Part shown: positions 8,731 to 18,379 of the stretch, in pieces
Numbering within the stretch: the first letter of the stretch is position 1
How the letters are laid out: each line of letters opens with the position of its first letter
Assembly: GCF_009755225.1 (NCBI RefSeq)
Contig: NZ_WQKZ01000001.1
Location: 620,001-684,000 of the forward strand
Reading direction: 5' to 3'
Source: Hymenobacter ginkgonis
GTDB lineage: Bacteria; Bacteroidota; Bacteroidia; Cytophagales; Hymenobacteraceae
Length of the DNA: 64,000 nucleotides
Notes under the pieces: model-generated
What the model was told of the DNA's origin: nothing
The model's database searches: none
Seen by the model: the letters and a program-made list of their open reading frames with translations, nothing else
Made by a program: the position numbers and the translations under genes

Positions 8731-8753
8731 AAAGCCCCGGAAGGGGCTTTTTT
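8731..8753 (+). terminator. Intrinsic terminator after tRNA-Arg
   Basis: AAAGCCCC-GGAA-GGGGCTTT is followed by T3, 15 bases after the tRNA. A close relative lies at 33353-33377. Confidence 0.85.
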
Positions 8754-8810
8754 CGTTTTGAGGGGACGGTATGGGGGACAGTAGATCTATTTGGATGATT
8801 TAGTTCACAA

Positions 8811-10142
8811 TTAACAAATCCTCCAGCCGCGTGGTGATTGCCATTGTGACTGTCCCTGCCAGGGTGCGCGTTTCTGGTCAACCATCACAGCCGGAGAAGG
8901 CACAGCGCTCGCCAACCGTACGGTACCGCGGCCGAAGCGCTGGTTGAGCAAATCTAGCTTACTCATTAATTCATGCCGCTCGGCTGCTGCAGGCGTGATG
9001 ACAGATGGCTGCATAGCGGGACTCTCAAATAAACCTAGTTGCTGCCCCGTGCTCGGGGGCTCCAACCCATCAAGCACTACCCCAGCTTTGTGGTAAACGG
9101 TACCGGTCTCCCACAAGCGGGCTAGTAGCCGCTCGGCATACCGCGCTAGCGTCAGCGTATCAGCAGAGGGTCCACTAGGTAGTGTAAGCGTGGCCGAGCG
9201 GGAGTACGGGAGAGGCACTCGCGGGTCAAAGCGATTCTTTTGCACATACACCGTCAGCACGTAGGCCTGGTCACCCTGCGCCCGTAATTTCTCAGCAGCG
9301 CGGCTCAGAAATGTCGTCACCGCGGCCAGCACATCGACGAAAGCCGTGAGTGGCCGGCCAAAGGTGCGCGAGCAACTGATGTTCTGCCGGCTAAGCGTAC
9401 CATCCTCCGAAGGGTGCAGGCCCGAACACGGCTGCCCCTGCAATTCTTGGACGAGCCGCGCACCGACTACGCCACCCAGGTGCTTGCGAGCCCAGGCGTC
9501 CGACACTCGAGCCAAGTCCCCCGCTGAATCGATGCCCGTTGCGGTCAGCTTCTGGGCATACTGCCGGCCAATGCCCCACACGTCCCCCACCGCCACTTGC
9601 TTTAGGGCCTAGGTTCGGCGCTCAGTCGAATCCAAATACAGCACACCGCCCAGTGTAGGGTCTTTCTTGGCTATCCGATTGGCGAGTTTAGCTAGTGTTT
9701 TGGTGGGCGCTATGCCTACGCAGGTAGGAATACCCGTACGGGTTTTTACGCCCGCCCGAATCGTGTGGGCCAGCTTCTCCAGGCTGCCTAGGTATGGGGT
9801 TAGGTGTGTTTGTAAGCCGGCAAGGGCTAGGAAGGCTTCGTCAATGGAGTAGATTTCCACCCCCGGCGTGACCTGGCTCAGGTACCACATGACCCGGCGT
9901 GACATGTCGCCGTAGAGGGCGTAGTTCGAACTGAAGACCTGCACTTGGTGCTGGCGCAGCCGCTCTTTCACCTTAAAATAGGGGTCGCCCATTTTCAGGC
10001 CCAATGCTTTCGCCTCGGCCGAGCGGGAGATGATGCAGCCGTCGTTATTAGAAAGCACGACCACCGGCCGGCCCTCGTAGCGTGGTTGGAACACCCGCTC
10101 GCAGCTCACATAAAAATTGTTGCAGTCGACCAGCCCAAACAT
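8811..10142 (-). pseudogene. umuC: umuC (Y-family DNA polymerase V catalytic subunit) interrupted by in-frame TAG
   Basis: The first half (178 codons) starts MFGLVDCNNFYVSCERVF and holds the Y-family catalytic motifs DxNNFY, NNDGCIISRS and YSIDEAF. It ends at an amber codon at 9609-9611. Translation beyond the TAG stays in the same frame (ALKQVAVGDVWGIGRQYA) and runs through the helix-hairpin-helix and little-finger regions to 8811. The joined product would be about 443 residues, a normal UmuC length. A single substitution (for example CAG to TAG) explains the break. It is preceded 2 bp upstream by umuD, the usual SOS operon order. As read, no full polymerase would be made. Confidence 0.88.
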
Positions 10143-10144
10143 CC

Positions 10145-10612
10145 TTAATCGCGGCTGTGGAGCAAAGCGTTAAGCTTGCCCGGTATTAACTCATGTACGA
10201 CGTGGGTCACGACGCCCCAAATATGCAGGTCTTCCGTATCCTGAATTTCATAAGGCTGGTAAGCGGGATTAGCTGGTATGAGCCACCACGTTTCCCCTTT
10301 GCGCTCTAGTTTTTTCACCGTGCAATCGCCCTTCACGACTGCCACTACAATATGGCCGTGGTCGGCTTCCATCAGCTTATCAACCGCGAGCAAGTCTCCC
10401 GCGTGGATCTCAGCGCCTGCCATACTTTCCCCAGTGACCCGCACTAAGTAAGTCGCGTCGGGATGGCGAAACAACAAGCTATTCAAGTCGAAAAGGCCAT
10501 CGATATGGTCGTTGGCGGGGGAGGGGAAGCCCGCAGGTACCAAGCAGCTAAAGACTGGTAGAAAAGCGGGGCGCGGAGACGCCGCAATAGGGATTAAAAG
10601 CACGTCGTACAT
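10145..10612 (-). CDS. umuD: UmuD-like S24 peptidase (translesion synthesis)
   Basis: The protein has 155 residues from the ATG at 10612; an upstream TTG is possible but adds non-conserved residues. The self-cleavage site is visible as LVPAGFPSPA (Ala27-Gly28). The catalytic Ser63 is in GESMAGA and Lys94 in AVVKGDCTVKK, giving the LexA/UmuD Ser-Lys dyad. In this family, RecA-stimulated autocleavage yields UmuD', which joins UmuC as Pol V. The gene is intact but its partner umuC, 2 bp downstream, has an in-frame stop. SOS control is expected, but I could not identify a LexA box in the 250-bp upstream region. Confidence 0.92.
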   Translation of the reverse strand: MYDVLLIPIAASPRPAFLPVFSCLVPAGFPSPANDHIDGLFDLNSLLFRHPDATYLVRVTGESMAGAEIHAGDLLAVDKLMEADHGHIVVAVVKGDCTVKKLERKGETWWLIPANPAYQPYEIQDTEDLHIWGVVTHVVHELIPGKLNALLHSRD

Positions 10613-10863
10613 AAGGCGAAAGGAAGAGCGAAGTGTCAAAGTAAACGCATGCCAACCAAATTAGTCTATTTCAAAGCTAACGCTATTGGCAATTTGTTCT
10701 GATTGTCAAGCTTAAAATCTTTTTAGCGTTTAGTTTTTAACTCTTAGTTGACCGATGCTTAGTAGGATAGAAAAAGGCGTAGTGTAGGTAAGTAGTTGCT
10801 GGCAAGTGGAAAGGTGCTATGTAGTTTAGTAGTATATTTTGCTAATACTTAAACTTTATCCGA

Positions 10864-11304
10864 ATGGCAACGACGAAACCTGCCCCGCGCGTAGTGCTCT
10901 TTGAGGAGTCGCAACTTGAAGACGTAGCAGCCGAGGAGTTCACCTATAGTGACGATCACGACCAGACGCAAACCAACGAGGACACTTCCGTTTGTCAGAC
11001 TTGTGGAGAACCCTTAGCGTGGCATGAGCAAGCCTGTGAGCCGTTGGTGGGCGTGCATCGAACCCTTGCGCAAGAGCCGCCCAAAGAGCCAAGTGAGGGC
11101 CCGCTGTATGCTCCTACTGCGTCGCATCGGTATGAGGTAGGCCGGCTCGTGCAGCCGCTAACAAGTAGCCCCGCACACATTATTTGGCGGGGCCAGTTGA
11201 AGGAGCGCCACCCAGTAACCGGGTTAGTTCAGCGGGTGAACGTCTACCGGTTAGACGATGGCTACTGGGATTGCTACCGCGAGGAAGAATTACAGGTGGC
11301 GTAG
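10864..11304 (+). CDS. Hypothetical protein with a C-x2-C...H-x3-C motif
   Basis: This is a 146-residue acidic protein, not recognised. The middle contains CQTCGEPLAWHEQAC (Cys44, Cys47, His54, Cys58), a plausible small zinc-binding knuckle. The C-terminal third (residues about 90-145) is a basic/aromatic domain ending GYWDCYREEELQV. It is transcribed divergently from umuD across about 250 bp of AT-rich DNA. It lies right beside the left breakpoint of the inferred inversion. It has no signal peptide, so it is probably cytosolic. Confidence 0.6.
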   Translation: MATTKPAPRVVLFEESQLEDVAAEEFTYSDDHDQTQTNEDTSVCQTCGEPLAWHEQACEPLVGVHRTLAQEPPKEPSEGPLYAPTASHRYEVGRLVQPLTSSPAHIIWRGQLKERHPVTGLVQRVNVYRLDDGYWDCYREEELQVA

Positions 11305-11330
11305 CGGGTACCTGAGTGGTGACTAATTAA

Positions 11331-13703
11331 GGCACCACTATTGCCAGCAAGTTTGCCATTGATGACTACCGGCAGGCGCTGGGCCAGGCAGGGGCCGTGG
11401 CGGGCCAGCTAGGCGTCAGCTTCGAGGACTTCAATACGGCGCTCGGCGTTACCTCCTCGGGCTTTTCGTCAGGCTCCGATGCGGGCACCAGCTTCAAAAC
11501 CTTTTTGCAGCGGCTGGTGCCCCAGAGCAAGGAAGCGGAAGCCGCCATTCAGCATTTGGGGCTCAACTTCTTCGATGCGCAGGGCAAGATGCGGCCCCTG
11601 CGCGACATTGCCGGCCAGCTGCAACAGGCGTTCAAGGGCCTCTCGGACCAGCAGAAAAACACACTGGGCACCCAGATTTTCGGGGCGGACTCGATTCGCA
11701 CGGCCCTGCTGCTAGCCAAGGAAGGCGTCGCGGGCTTTGACCAAATGGCCGTTAGCATTGCCAAGGTCAATGCGGCTTCTCAGGGCGCGATTCTCAACCA
11801 GGGGTTTGTCGGCTCTTTTGAGGCCTTCAAAAGCTCGGTGGAGGGACTGGGCCAGGCCATTGCCGACAACGGCATCCTGGACTTTGCTACCAGCCTAGCC
11901 CAGCAGGGAGCTGCCCTGGCCAGTGAGCTGGCCCAGGCGGACCCGGCCATCCTACAGTTCGGGGTAGCGCTGGCCGGCATCGCCGCGGCCACGGGCCCCG
12001 TGCTGGTAGCGGTCGGCACGCTGGGCGCGGCGCTGCCCGCGCTGGAGGCGGGCTTTCTGGTGCTGAGCGGGCCCGTGGGTATCGTGGTCGCGGCCTTTAC
12101 GGCCCTGGCGCTGGGCGCTGCCGCGCTGGTAGCCTCTAATGCCGAGGCCGCCGAAAGCGTAGAAGACGTCAGCCAGCGCTTTACGGCCCAGCAGTCCGCC
12201 GTACACACCTACTCTGCCTTGCTGGCCCGCTACGACGAACTGAAGGCCAAAAGCAGCCTGACGGCGGCTGAGCAGGAGGAGTTGCGCAGCATCATCGAAA
12301 AAATTGGGACTGAGATTCCCACGACCGTCACGCAGTTCGATGCCTACGGCAAGGTGCTGGATATCAACACCGACAAGGCTTGGGACTATATCCAGCGGCA
12401 GCGTGAGATTGCCGAGCAGGTTAATAAGGTAGACCTGACCAAGCAGCGGGAAGAGTACCGCAAGCTCGAGGGGCAAATTGCCAATACCCTGGCCCAGCTC
12501 AACAAGGTGGACAAGCAGGGCAACCACGTCAAGTTCGTCGCCAGTGGCGATGACGAGGGCGGTCAGTACTACGCCCTAACGGCCAAGGAAGTCACCAATC
12601 TGCAAGCCAAGCTGGAGAGCCTGTACGCCACCCGGCGGGGGGTAGGCGGGCTTATCGACCAGCTCAAGGGCATTCCGCCGGTCGTGCACCAGGCGGGCGA
12701 GGAAGTCGATTATTTCAGCGACCAACTCACGGATTTTGCCGGCCTGAAGGTGGTAAGCGAAGCCAGCACTAAGATGCAGGATGCGCTGGCTAAGCTGCGG
12801 GCCGAGCTGGCACTCAACGACAACCTGAGCCGGGCGCTGGGCACCGAGTACGATTATGTCGGGGGCCGGGCCAAGGTGCTGGAGGCCGGCATCAAGTCGC
12901 TGGTGGCGGCCGGCTTTGCCCCGATGGGCGCCACGGTGCAAGGGCTCGTAGCCGATATGAAAAGCCTGGCCGTGGCCATTGATACACTGCCTACTCGCTC
13001 AGTGAAAGGGCTGGAGAAGGCCAACGAAACGCCCGAGTTCAAGCTGCAAGTACCTGAGCTGGAGAAGGTGCCGGAGTTCGTGCAGCCCGACCTGAACGGC
13101 ATCTTCAGCCCGGATGCCGAAACCATCGCGGCGCAGTATGACAAGAGCTTAGCGGCGCAGCAGGCTGGTCAGAACGCCATGAGCCAGGCGCAAGAGGATT
13201 TCAATAAAAACCTATCGGAGCTACTGGCCGCCTTTCCCGCCGAGGCGCTCACCAACATTGGCTACAGCATTGGGGAGGCCCTGGGCAGTGGCGGCGATGT
13301 GCTGGCGGCCGCCGGTCAGGCCCTGCTGCAAACGCTTGCTAAGTTTTTAGCTGACTATGGTCACATGGTCATTGCTAAAGGCGTGGCTGATATCGCGCTC
13401 GGCAACATTGGCCAAGGCCTAGCGGAACTGGTAGCCGGCACTGCCCTGACCGCGCTAGGGGGCTTTGCTGGTGCGCAGGCCTCGCCTTCTCGTAGCGCTG
13501 GCAGTTCCTCAGGTGGTACCAGCTTGAATACGACGCCCGTCTCCTCGCCGCGCTCCTTCACCCCCACTCTCGCTCCCGCGGCTACTGCTGCGGCGCCAGC
13601 CGTGTACACGCACTATGTCGAGATTACAGCCAGTGGCCGCAGTTTGCAAGGTGCTCTAACGCTGGAGACCGACCGCCAGGGCCGGGTAGTGGGCAAGCAT
13701 TAA
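11331..13703 (+). pseudogene. Phage tail tape-measure protein, C-terminal piece (5' truncated)
   Basis: The frame opens directly after a TAA at 11328 with no start codon at the proper place. It at once encodes conserved tape-measure sequence (SKFAIDDYRQALGQAGAVAG, then FSSGSDAGTSFKTFLQRL), which is internal in the family. It continues for about 790 residues through a hydrophobic, Ala/Gly-rich region (about residues 210-275) and alpha-helical segments to a normal-looking end at 13703. The N-terminal part that should precede it lies on the other strand at about 26143-26686. An intrinsic terminator follows. Translation from an internal start is possible but would give an incomplete tail-length ruler. 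Confidence 0.85.
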
Positions 13704-13722
13704 CTCTTGCTCCTATACTCGC

Positions 13723-13761
13723 AAAAAAGCCTTGCTAGCAGTATGCTGGCGAGGCTTTTTT
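13723..13761 (+). terminator. Intrinsic terminator after the tape-measure fragment
   Basis: AAAAAAGCCTTGCTAGCA pairs with TGCTGGCGAGGCTTTTTT with one wobble or mismatch and a GTA loop. It lies 20 bp past the stop codon. Confidence 0.85.
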
Positions 13762-13851
13762 GTAACACTATTTTTGACGGGCTATTTCTCTAGCAGTCTT
13801 CTGCAACTGCTCTTGCAGGCTTAGCCTTCATAAAGCATCGATATCAATCAA

Positions 13852-14163
13852 CTACAACTGCACGTTGATGGAGATGCCGACGGGCCGGCGGGGCTGTAAA
13901 ATCACTGGTTGCGGCTGCTCGTAACCGTAGCTCGGGCCCTGGTTGTAACTGTAGTTCGGCTGCCGGTCGTAGCGGCGGCCCTCAGGGCGGCGGTCCCGCT
14001 CCCGAAAGTCGGGGCGATATTCACGGCCGTAGTCATTCCGAGTATCGCGGCCGCGCTCGACCGGCGGGTAACCGCGGCCGTCTTGACTGGCGATAGGCGC
14101 AGCGAAGGCGCTAGTAGTGGTAAGTAAGGCGGCGGCGATTGTGGCAAACAGGAAAGTTTTCAT
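13852..14163 (-). CDS. Secreted Arg/Tyr/Pro-rich small protein
   Basis: The protein has 103 residues from the ATG at 14163, which gives a good signal peptide (MKTFLFATIAAALLTTTSAFA). The mature part is low-complexity and strongly charged, with RDR/RPE/YDRQP runs (residues about 30-75). It ends in a short hydrophobic strand (VGISINVQL). I do not recognise a family. Upstream in-frame codons to 14223 are unlikely to be translated because they precede the signal peptide. Confidence 0.7.
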   Translation of the reverse strand: MKTFLFATIAAALLTTTSAFAAPIASQDGRGYPPVERGRDTRNDYGREYRPDFRERDRRPEGRRYDRQPNYSYNQGPSYGYEQPQPVILQPRRPVGISINVQL

Positions 14164-14410
14164 GGGATATAGTGAAGCAAAGTGGAGCGCAGTGACTACT
14201 GCTGCTTGCCTCATCTTATGCAAACCCCCGGCCGCAACTGAGTGGCTTTACAAACTTCCGGGCGTACGCCCTGATAACCTCGACTAAGAGGCAGGATACC
14301 TAGACTTCAGCGCCTGGCCTAGTTAAGATGCGACAGGGCATCACTTCTCAAGCTACCATCTCCTCTGTACAGCTAAGCTTAGATGAATAGCACTGTGTAG
14401 CTTAGCGGGC

Positions 14411-14986
14411 ATGAATTATTGTTATGCGCTACTATGCTGCCTACTGCTGCACTGGCCTGCTACTGCACAGCAACGAGTTTGGCAGGCCTACCCCATCGAC
14501 CAGCAGCTTACTGTCCGGTTTCCTGCGCCTCCTCAGCAGCTAGATGTGTCAGCGACAATGGCAGCAAATAACTCACCAAGCAGAGACAGTTTACGGGTAC
14601 AAACTTCGCAAGCCTTTCGCGTAGAAGACGCGACTGCGAATTACATTCTGGTGAGTATTCCCCTGCTTACCGCTCAACCACACATAGGTACTACCTCCGA
14701 AAGAGAAGCCTATTATAAAAGCCGAGGCATTCCCTTAATGGTTGCGCAATTGCACGGCGAGCTACTGGAACAAACGGTTAGTACCACGCCAGAGCTAGAT
14801 AGCTTCACCGTCAAGCTCCGCACCTTAACAGTAGATGGCAGCTCAGGAGTCAAGTATGTGCGTGTATTAACAACGAATACAAGAATCTACCAACTCTATT
14901 TCATTCCAAAAGACAAAACGGGAGAGATAGGAACCGCACAACGGACGCAATTCTTTGATGCATCTATTCTGGTTCGAGGCAAATAA
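14411..14986 (+). CDS. Secreted hypothetical protein
   Basis: The protein has 191 residues with an N-terminal signal (MNYCYALLCCLLLHWPATAQ). The mature part is predicted to be beta-rich (QLTVRFPAPPQQLDV; SFTVKLRTLTVDGSSGVKYV) and contains no catalytic motif I recognise. It ends in a hydrophilic FDASILVRGK. It is flanked by noncoding DNA and sits inside the inferred inverted segment. Base composition is lower in GC than the conserved genes of the window. Confidence 0.65.
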   Translation: MNYCYALLCCLLLHWPATAQQRVWQAYPIDQQLTVRFPAPPQQLDVSATMAANNSPSRDSLRVQTSQAFRVEDATANYILVSIPLLTAQPHIGTTSEREAYYKSRGIPLMVAQLHGELLEQTVSTTPELDSFTVKLRTLTVDGSSGVKYVRVLTTNTRIYQLYFIPKDKTGEIGTAQRTQFFDASILVRGK

Positions 14987-15085
14987 TTACGCCTCTACCC
15001 CTAATCCGCGCCCTCTACTTTACAGGTACTGTGGATGAGAAACTAGGCAAGCTAATTACACCGCTTGGGAAATAGAATAAGTTCT

Positions 15086-15541
15086 TTAGTGCTCCAAGGT
15101 CGTTGTTTCCACAATTACTTGTGAATTGTCATTAGTGCCCGTGTCAAAGGAAGTACTCGTGACAAGCCGCGTGGTGGTCAGCTCTAGAATTTTGTAGGTG
15201 TACGTTGAAAAGCCGGCAGTCGTGTACGTAGTGCCGGAAAGGCTATACGTATTGACTCCGCTTGAGAGTCCAGCAAGCGTTTCTTCCACCGTAGTGGCTG
15301 TAAAAACGCTGGTATAAAGCCCCTTTGTATACTTGGGCGACCGCGTATAGGGCGCGCCAGTAGGTGGGGTATACAGAAAATCTTTACTCGTGATATTCCA
15401 TTTACCAATAATAAGCTCCTTATAAGTAGGTGCGGGCGCGGGGGTTGGAGCAGTAGGCGTGGCGTCGTCTTCTTTTTTCGAGCAACCACCAGTACCAAGT
15501 AGCGAAAGGGGAAGAAGGGTAAGCAGTAACGTCTTTTTCAT
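15086..15541 (-). CDS. Lipocalin-like lipoprotein
   Basis: The protein has 151 residues from the ATG at 15541 (MKKTLLLTLLPLSLLGTGGC), a clear lipoprotein signal with the lipidated cysteine in GTGGC. After a Thr/Pro/Ala linker (about residues 25-42) comes a beta-strand-rich domain beginning ELIIGKWNITS. This GKW pattern near the N-terminus is the usual opening of the lipocalin-like domains found in many Bacteroidota lipoproteins. No ligand can be inferred. An in-frame start at 15613 is rejected because it adds residues before the signal peptide and overlaps the upstream terminator hairpin. Confidence 0.7.
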   Translation of the reverse strand: MKKTLLLTLLPLSLLGTGGCSKKEDDATPTAPTPAPAPTYKELIIGKWNITSKDFLYTPPTGAPYTRSPKYTKGLYTSVFTATTVEETLAGLSSGVNTYSLSGTTYTTAGFSTYTYKILELTTTRLVTSTSFDTGTNDNSQVIVETTTLEH

Positions 15542-15596
15542 GCTGCCAAACAACATATGCTGCTCAGTATAGCAGGTAATTAGGAGTAAATACAAC

Positions 15597-15629
15597 AAAA
15601 AAACCCCAACCATATGGTCGGGGTTTTTT
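15597..15629. terminator. Hairpin terminator between two minus-strand genes
   Basis: AAAAAAACCCC and GGGGTTTTTT flank ACC/GGT around CATATGG. It lies 24 bp past the stop of the FG-GAP gene (15653) and works on either strand. Confidence 0.8.
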
Positions 15630-15652
15630 GTAATTTAATTTACAAATATTTA

Positions 15653-17095
15653 CTAGTCAACAATTAACCTTTTTACAATCAACAGATCCTTTATTTGAAG
15701 TTGCAGAAAGTAGATCCCGTTTTTGAAGCTACGCACGTCCAACTCATAGGGTTTGCCCAAGGGTATTGAAGCTGTACTTATTACGCGGCCCAGTGCGTCA
15801 TTTAGTTGTATCGTGGCCTGTGTAACTCCTGCCACAACTGGCAGCTCTATCGTAGTAGTGGCTTTTACTGGGTTAGGATAAAGAGTAACAGCAAGCGCGC
15901 TATAAGCAGGTGTAGCGGCCAGCGGGTTGCTGCTTGTATTCAGTAAAACACCTAGATTTTTGCTATTATAATTTGTAGTCACCACGTCCAACTTTCCATC
16001 AGCATTCAGGTCTGCTATCACGGCGGAGGCTGGATTGCTCTTGGCTACTCCTGTTGCAAAAGTGGTTGTTAGCGGGGTAAAGATCCCATTGCCGTTATTG
16101 AGTAAAATCTTGATTAAACCCCTGCTTTGATTTGGAACGACAATATCAGGTTTGCCGTCACCATTTATATCATCCATGGCAATAATGCCAATCTGATCGT
16201 CTGCCCCTAACCGGGCGTTATAAACAACACCTGTAGCAAAGCCACCGACGCCATTATTTACTAACACACTAACGGAGCCATTCAAGACATTACTGGTTGC
16301 GATATCTAGCTTACCATCTCCATTTACATCACCAGCAGCTAAAAAAAGGGGCTGGGCTGTATCCGCGCCGGTGGAATAAGTAATTGGTGATAGAAAGCTA
16401 CCATTACCATTGTTGAGTAAAACTGCTACTAGGTTTACCGAAATAGAAGGCGAAGAGATAGCCGCTATATCCAGGTAGCTATCCCCATTGAAATCCTTCA
16501 AGACCACATCTTCTGGGCGACTGTATTGATCACCGAGTGAATAAGCAGTAGGAGCAGAAAAATGACCATTCTTATCATTCAAGAGCACCACTATAGTGCC
16601 ATTAAAGGCTGCTATAACTACATCTAAATTTCTGTCGCCATTCACGTCACCGAGCACAACGCTTTGCGGTTGAGTATTGGCCCCTGTTGAGTACAGGCTA
16701 GCAGTTGAGAACCCCCCATTACCTGTCCCTAACAAGACACTCACACTACTGCCATCATTGGAAGTAATGGCGTCTAGTTTACCGTCTCCATTGACGTCGC
16801 CTAATGCGATGCCATAAGGCTTAGTAAAGGAGCCTGTACTATAGGTAGTTGCTGAAGAGAATGTCCCTGTGCCGCTACCTAGAAGCACCCCAATTGTTCC
16901 GTTGGCATTAGTGTCGATGAGGTCGAACTTGCCATCTCCATTAATGTCGCCTACGGTAGTTTTATATAAACCGTCCGCTCCAGTTGTGTAAGTAGCTACT
17001 GGGGCAAATGACACTTGCGCAACAGAACTGAAAGGCAAGTAGTTAAAAGCTAATAAAATACCCGCGCAACAGTATTTAGTAAGTGTTTTTTTCAT
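15653..17095 (-). CDS. FG-GAP/VCBS repeat protein with T9SS sorting domain
   Basis: The protein has 480 residues and an N-terminal signal peptide (MKKTLTKYCCAGILLAFNYL...SVAQ). It then has seven Asp-rich calcium-binding FG-GAP units, seen as GDINGDGKFDLI, GDVNGDGKLDAI, GDVNGDRNLDVV, KDFNGDSYLDIA, GDVNGDGKLDIA, DDINGDGKPDIV and ADLNADGKLDVV. Together they should form a beta-propeller. The last ~80 residues are a type A T9SS sorting domain (LYPNPVKATTTIEL ... GIYFLQLQ), so the protein is exported to the cell surface or medium by type IX secretion. It is probably a surface adhesin or ligand-binding protein. It is part of the island cargo. Confidence 0.9.
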   Translation of the reverse strand: MKKTLTKYCCAGILLAFNYLPFSSVAQVSFAPVATYTTGADGLYKTTVGDINGDGKFDLIDTNANGTIGVLLGSGTGTFSSATTYSTGSFTKPYGIALGDVNGDGKLDAITSNDGSSVSVLLGTGNGGFSTASLYSTGANTQPQSVVLGDVNGDRNLDVVIAAFNGTIVVLLNDKNGHFSAPTAYSLGDQYSRPEDVVLKDFNGDSYLDIAAISSPSISVNLVAVLLNNGNGSFLSPITYSTGADTAQPLFLAAGDVNGDGKLDIATSNVLNGSVSVLVNNGVGGFATGVVYNARLGADDQIGIIAMDDINGDGKPDIVVPNQSRGLIKILLNNGNGIFTPLTTTFATGVAKSNPASAVIADLNADGKLDVVTTNYNSKNLGVLLNTSSNPLAATPAYSALAVTLYPNPVKATTTIELPVVAGVTQATIQLNDALGRVISTASIPLGKPYELDVRSFKNGIYFLQLQIKDLLIVKRLIVD

Positions 17096-17338
17096 AATTA
17101 AACATGTTAAAAATTGTGCTTTTTTATGAGATGCAAAATTGCACCAATAGCAAAGAGATTGCCCCTACTTGCCCATTACAAACGAAGTTACTAAAACTGA
17201 ATTTAATTATTCCTTTATCTACACAGCAATCGAATCAATTCAACCGGTATACTGTACTGGTCAGTCTCCCAACTGTCAGGCCAGCATCCTCCCCGCCCTA
17301 TCAGGTGAAGATTTTTATTGCCCCCATTACCCTTCTAG

Positions 17339-17370
17339 CCAACACTTGCTACATATGCAGCAAGTGTTGG
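17339..17370. terminator. Perfect 12-bp hairpin downstream of the nuclease remnant
   Basis: CCAACACTTGCT and AGCAAGTGTTGG are separated by ACATATGC. It lies 15 bp beyond the stop of the minus-strand nuclease. No T tract follows, so its role as a terminator is uncertain. Confidence 0.5.
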
Positions 17371-17384
17371 GGCACGCAATTTCC

Positions 17385-18000
17385 TTAGTTAGAAGGACCT
17401 GTATCGGTCTTAGCCTCCACCATATTCTGCACACTCAGGGGCAAAGCTGAGAGCAGGTCCAAACCCGACGCGGCCTCAATCGCATCGACGCTGGTGCGGT
17501 AGTTACCCCAACTAGAGCTTACGGCATTGTCATTGGGTGTATTGATGGCAATCACCCGGGTATTCGCCGTAATGCGGCTCACATCGTTGCTGCCAGTGGG
17601 CAACACGACAACTACCTTCCAGCAGCGAGCCGGCACCGTCACCTTACCCCCGGCAATCGTAGTCTGGTAGCCCATGCTTCCCGTGCCACCTTTGCCATAG
17701 GAGCCGCAGATGACATACACTTCCTGACCCGCATCAACGAGCGAGCGCGTGTACTCTTCCAGGTTGGCACAGGTCTGCTGGTTGTTGTTCGGGGCCTGGG
17801 GCATCATATTGCTCATCAAAAACGTGGCTGAGTTATCGGCCACCGAGCCGTTGCGGTCAGCACTCGGGCAGTGGTGCCCGCGGTCGAAGCCGTAACCCGA
17901 ATAGTCGCTGGGTTTGACCTGGTACCAACTACTGCGAACTGGCATCCGCGCGGAAATCATCCTGCCGCGCGGCGCTGTCCTCCCAGGCGCGGCTCAGGTC
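17385..18000 (-). pseudogene. DNA/RNA non-specific endonuclease (NUC family), 5'-truncated and frameshifted
   Basis: The readable frame encodes most of a NUC-family nuclease. It includes the catalytic motif DRGH (GYGFDRGHHCPSADR), the downstream metal-binding Asn/Gln-rich NMMPQAPNNNQQTCANLEEY and the C-terminal half of the fold. The preceding part of the domain is visible in another frame upstream (LSRAWEDSAARQDDFRADAS, about 17945-18000). A frameshift therefore separates it near 17940, and nothing recognisable remains of the signal peptide and N-terminus. Such enzymes are normally secreted sugar-nonspecific nucleases. An internal start at 17960 would give a protein lacking the N-terminal strands. 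Confidence 0.8.
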
Positions 18001-18379
18001 GACTATGACTGAAGAGTGCAAGACCAGGAGCCTTGTGTACCGGGTGCGGCACATCTTAAGAACAAGCTGACAACTACCGTCTTAACTATAACTGACGAAT
18101 GGGTGCCAATTTGGTAGTACTACAGTCAGCGTGGTTGTTGCCTCGCAATACACACACTTAATTTAAGCACTCCAAAGCACGAAGTGATCTATAGCTGAGA
18201 AAAAACGCTTTCCACCAAATTTCATGATGAAATAATGCAAAAAATTCTCTGTTTTTCACCTAGCATGTTTATGCTATAGCATGGCATACAAGTCGATTTG
18301 TACCTTTGCTAGGCCTTTGCTGTATCTTATTAAAGTATAATTCATACTCAAGGGGGTTACCTATCTTATTTTCTCCCTT
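18001..18379. other. Intergenic region upstream of the giant surface-protein gene
   Basis: The region shifts from GC-rich remnant sequence to AT-rich DNA. TACCTTTG at 18301-18308 fits the TAnnTTTG -7 consensus and lies about 70 bp before the start codon of the plus-strand gene. I see no matching -33 box and no other feature. Confidence 0.35.

Noticed and set aside
8492..8881. Minus-strand ORF over the tRNA-Pro/Arg region (GFEPMTGYLEGSC-like)
   Set aside because: It is the antisense of tRNA T-arms and acceptors (GFEP = TTCGAATCC complement), a well-known spurious ORF type.
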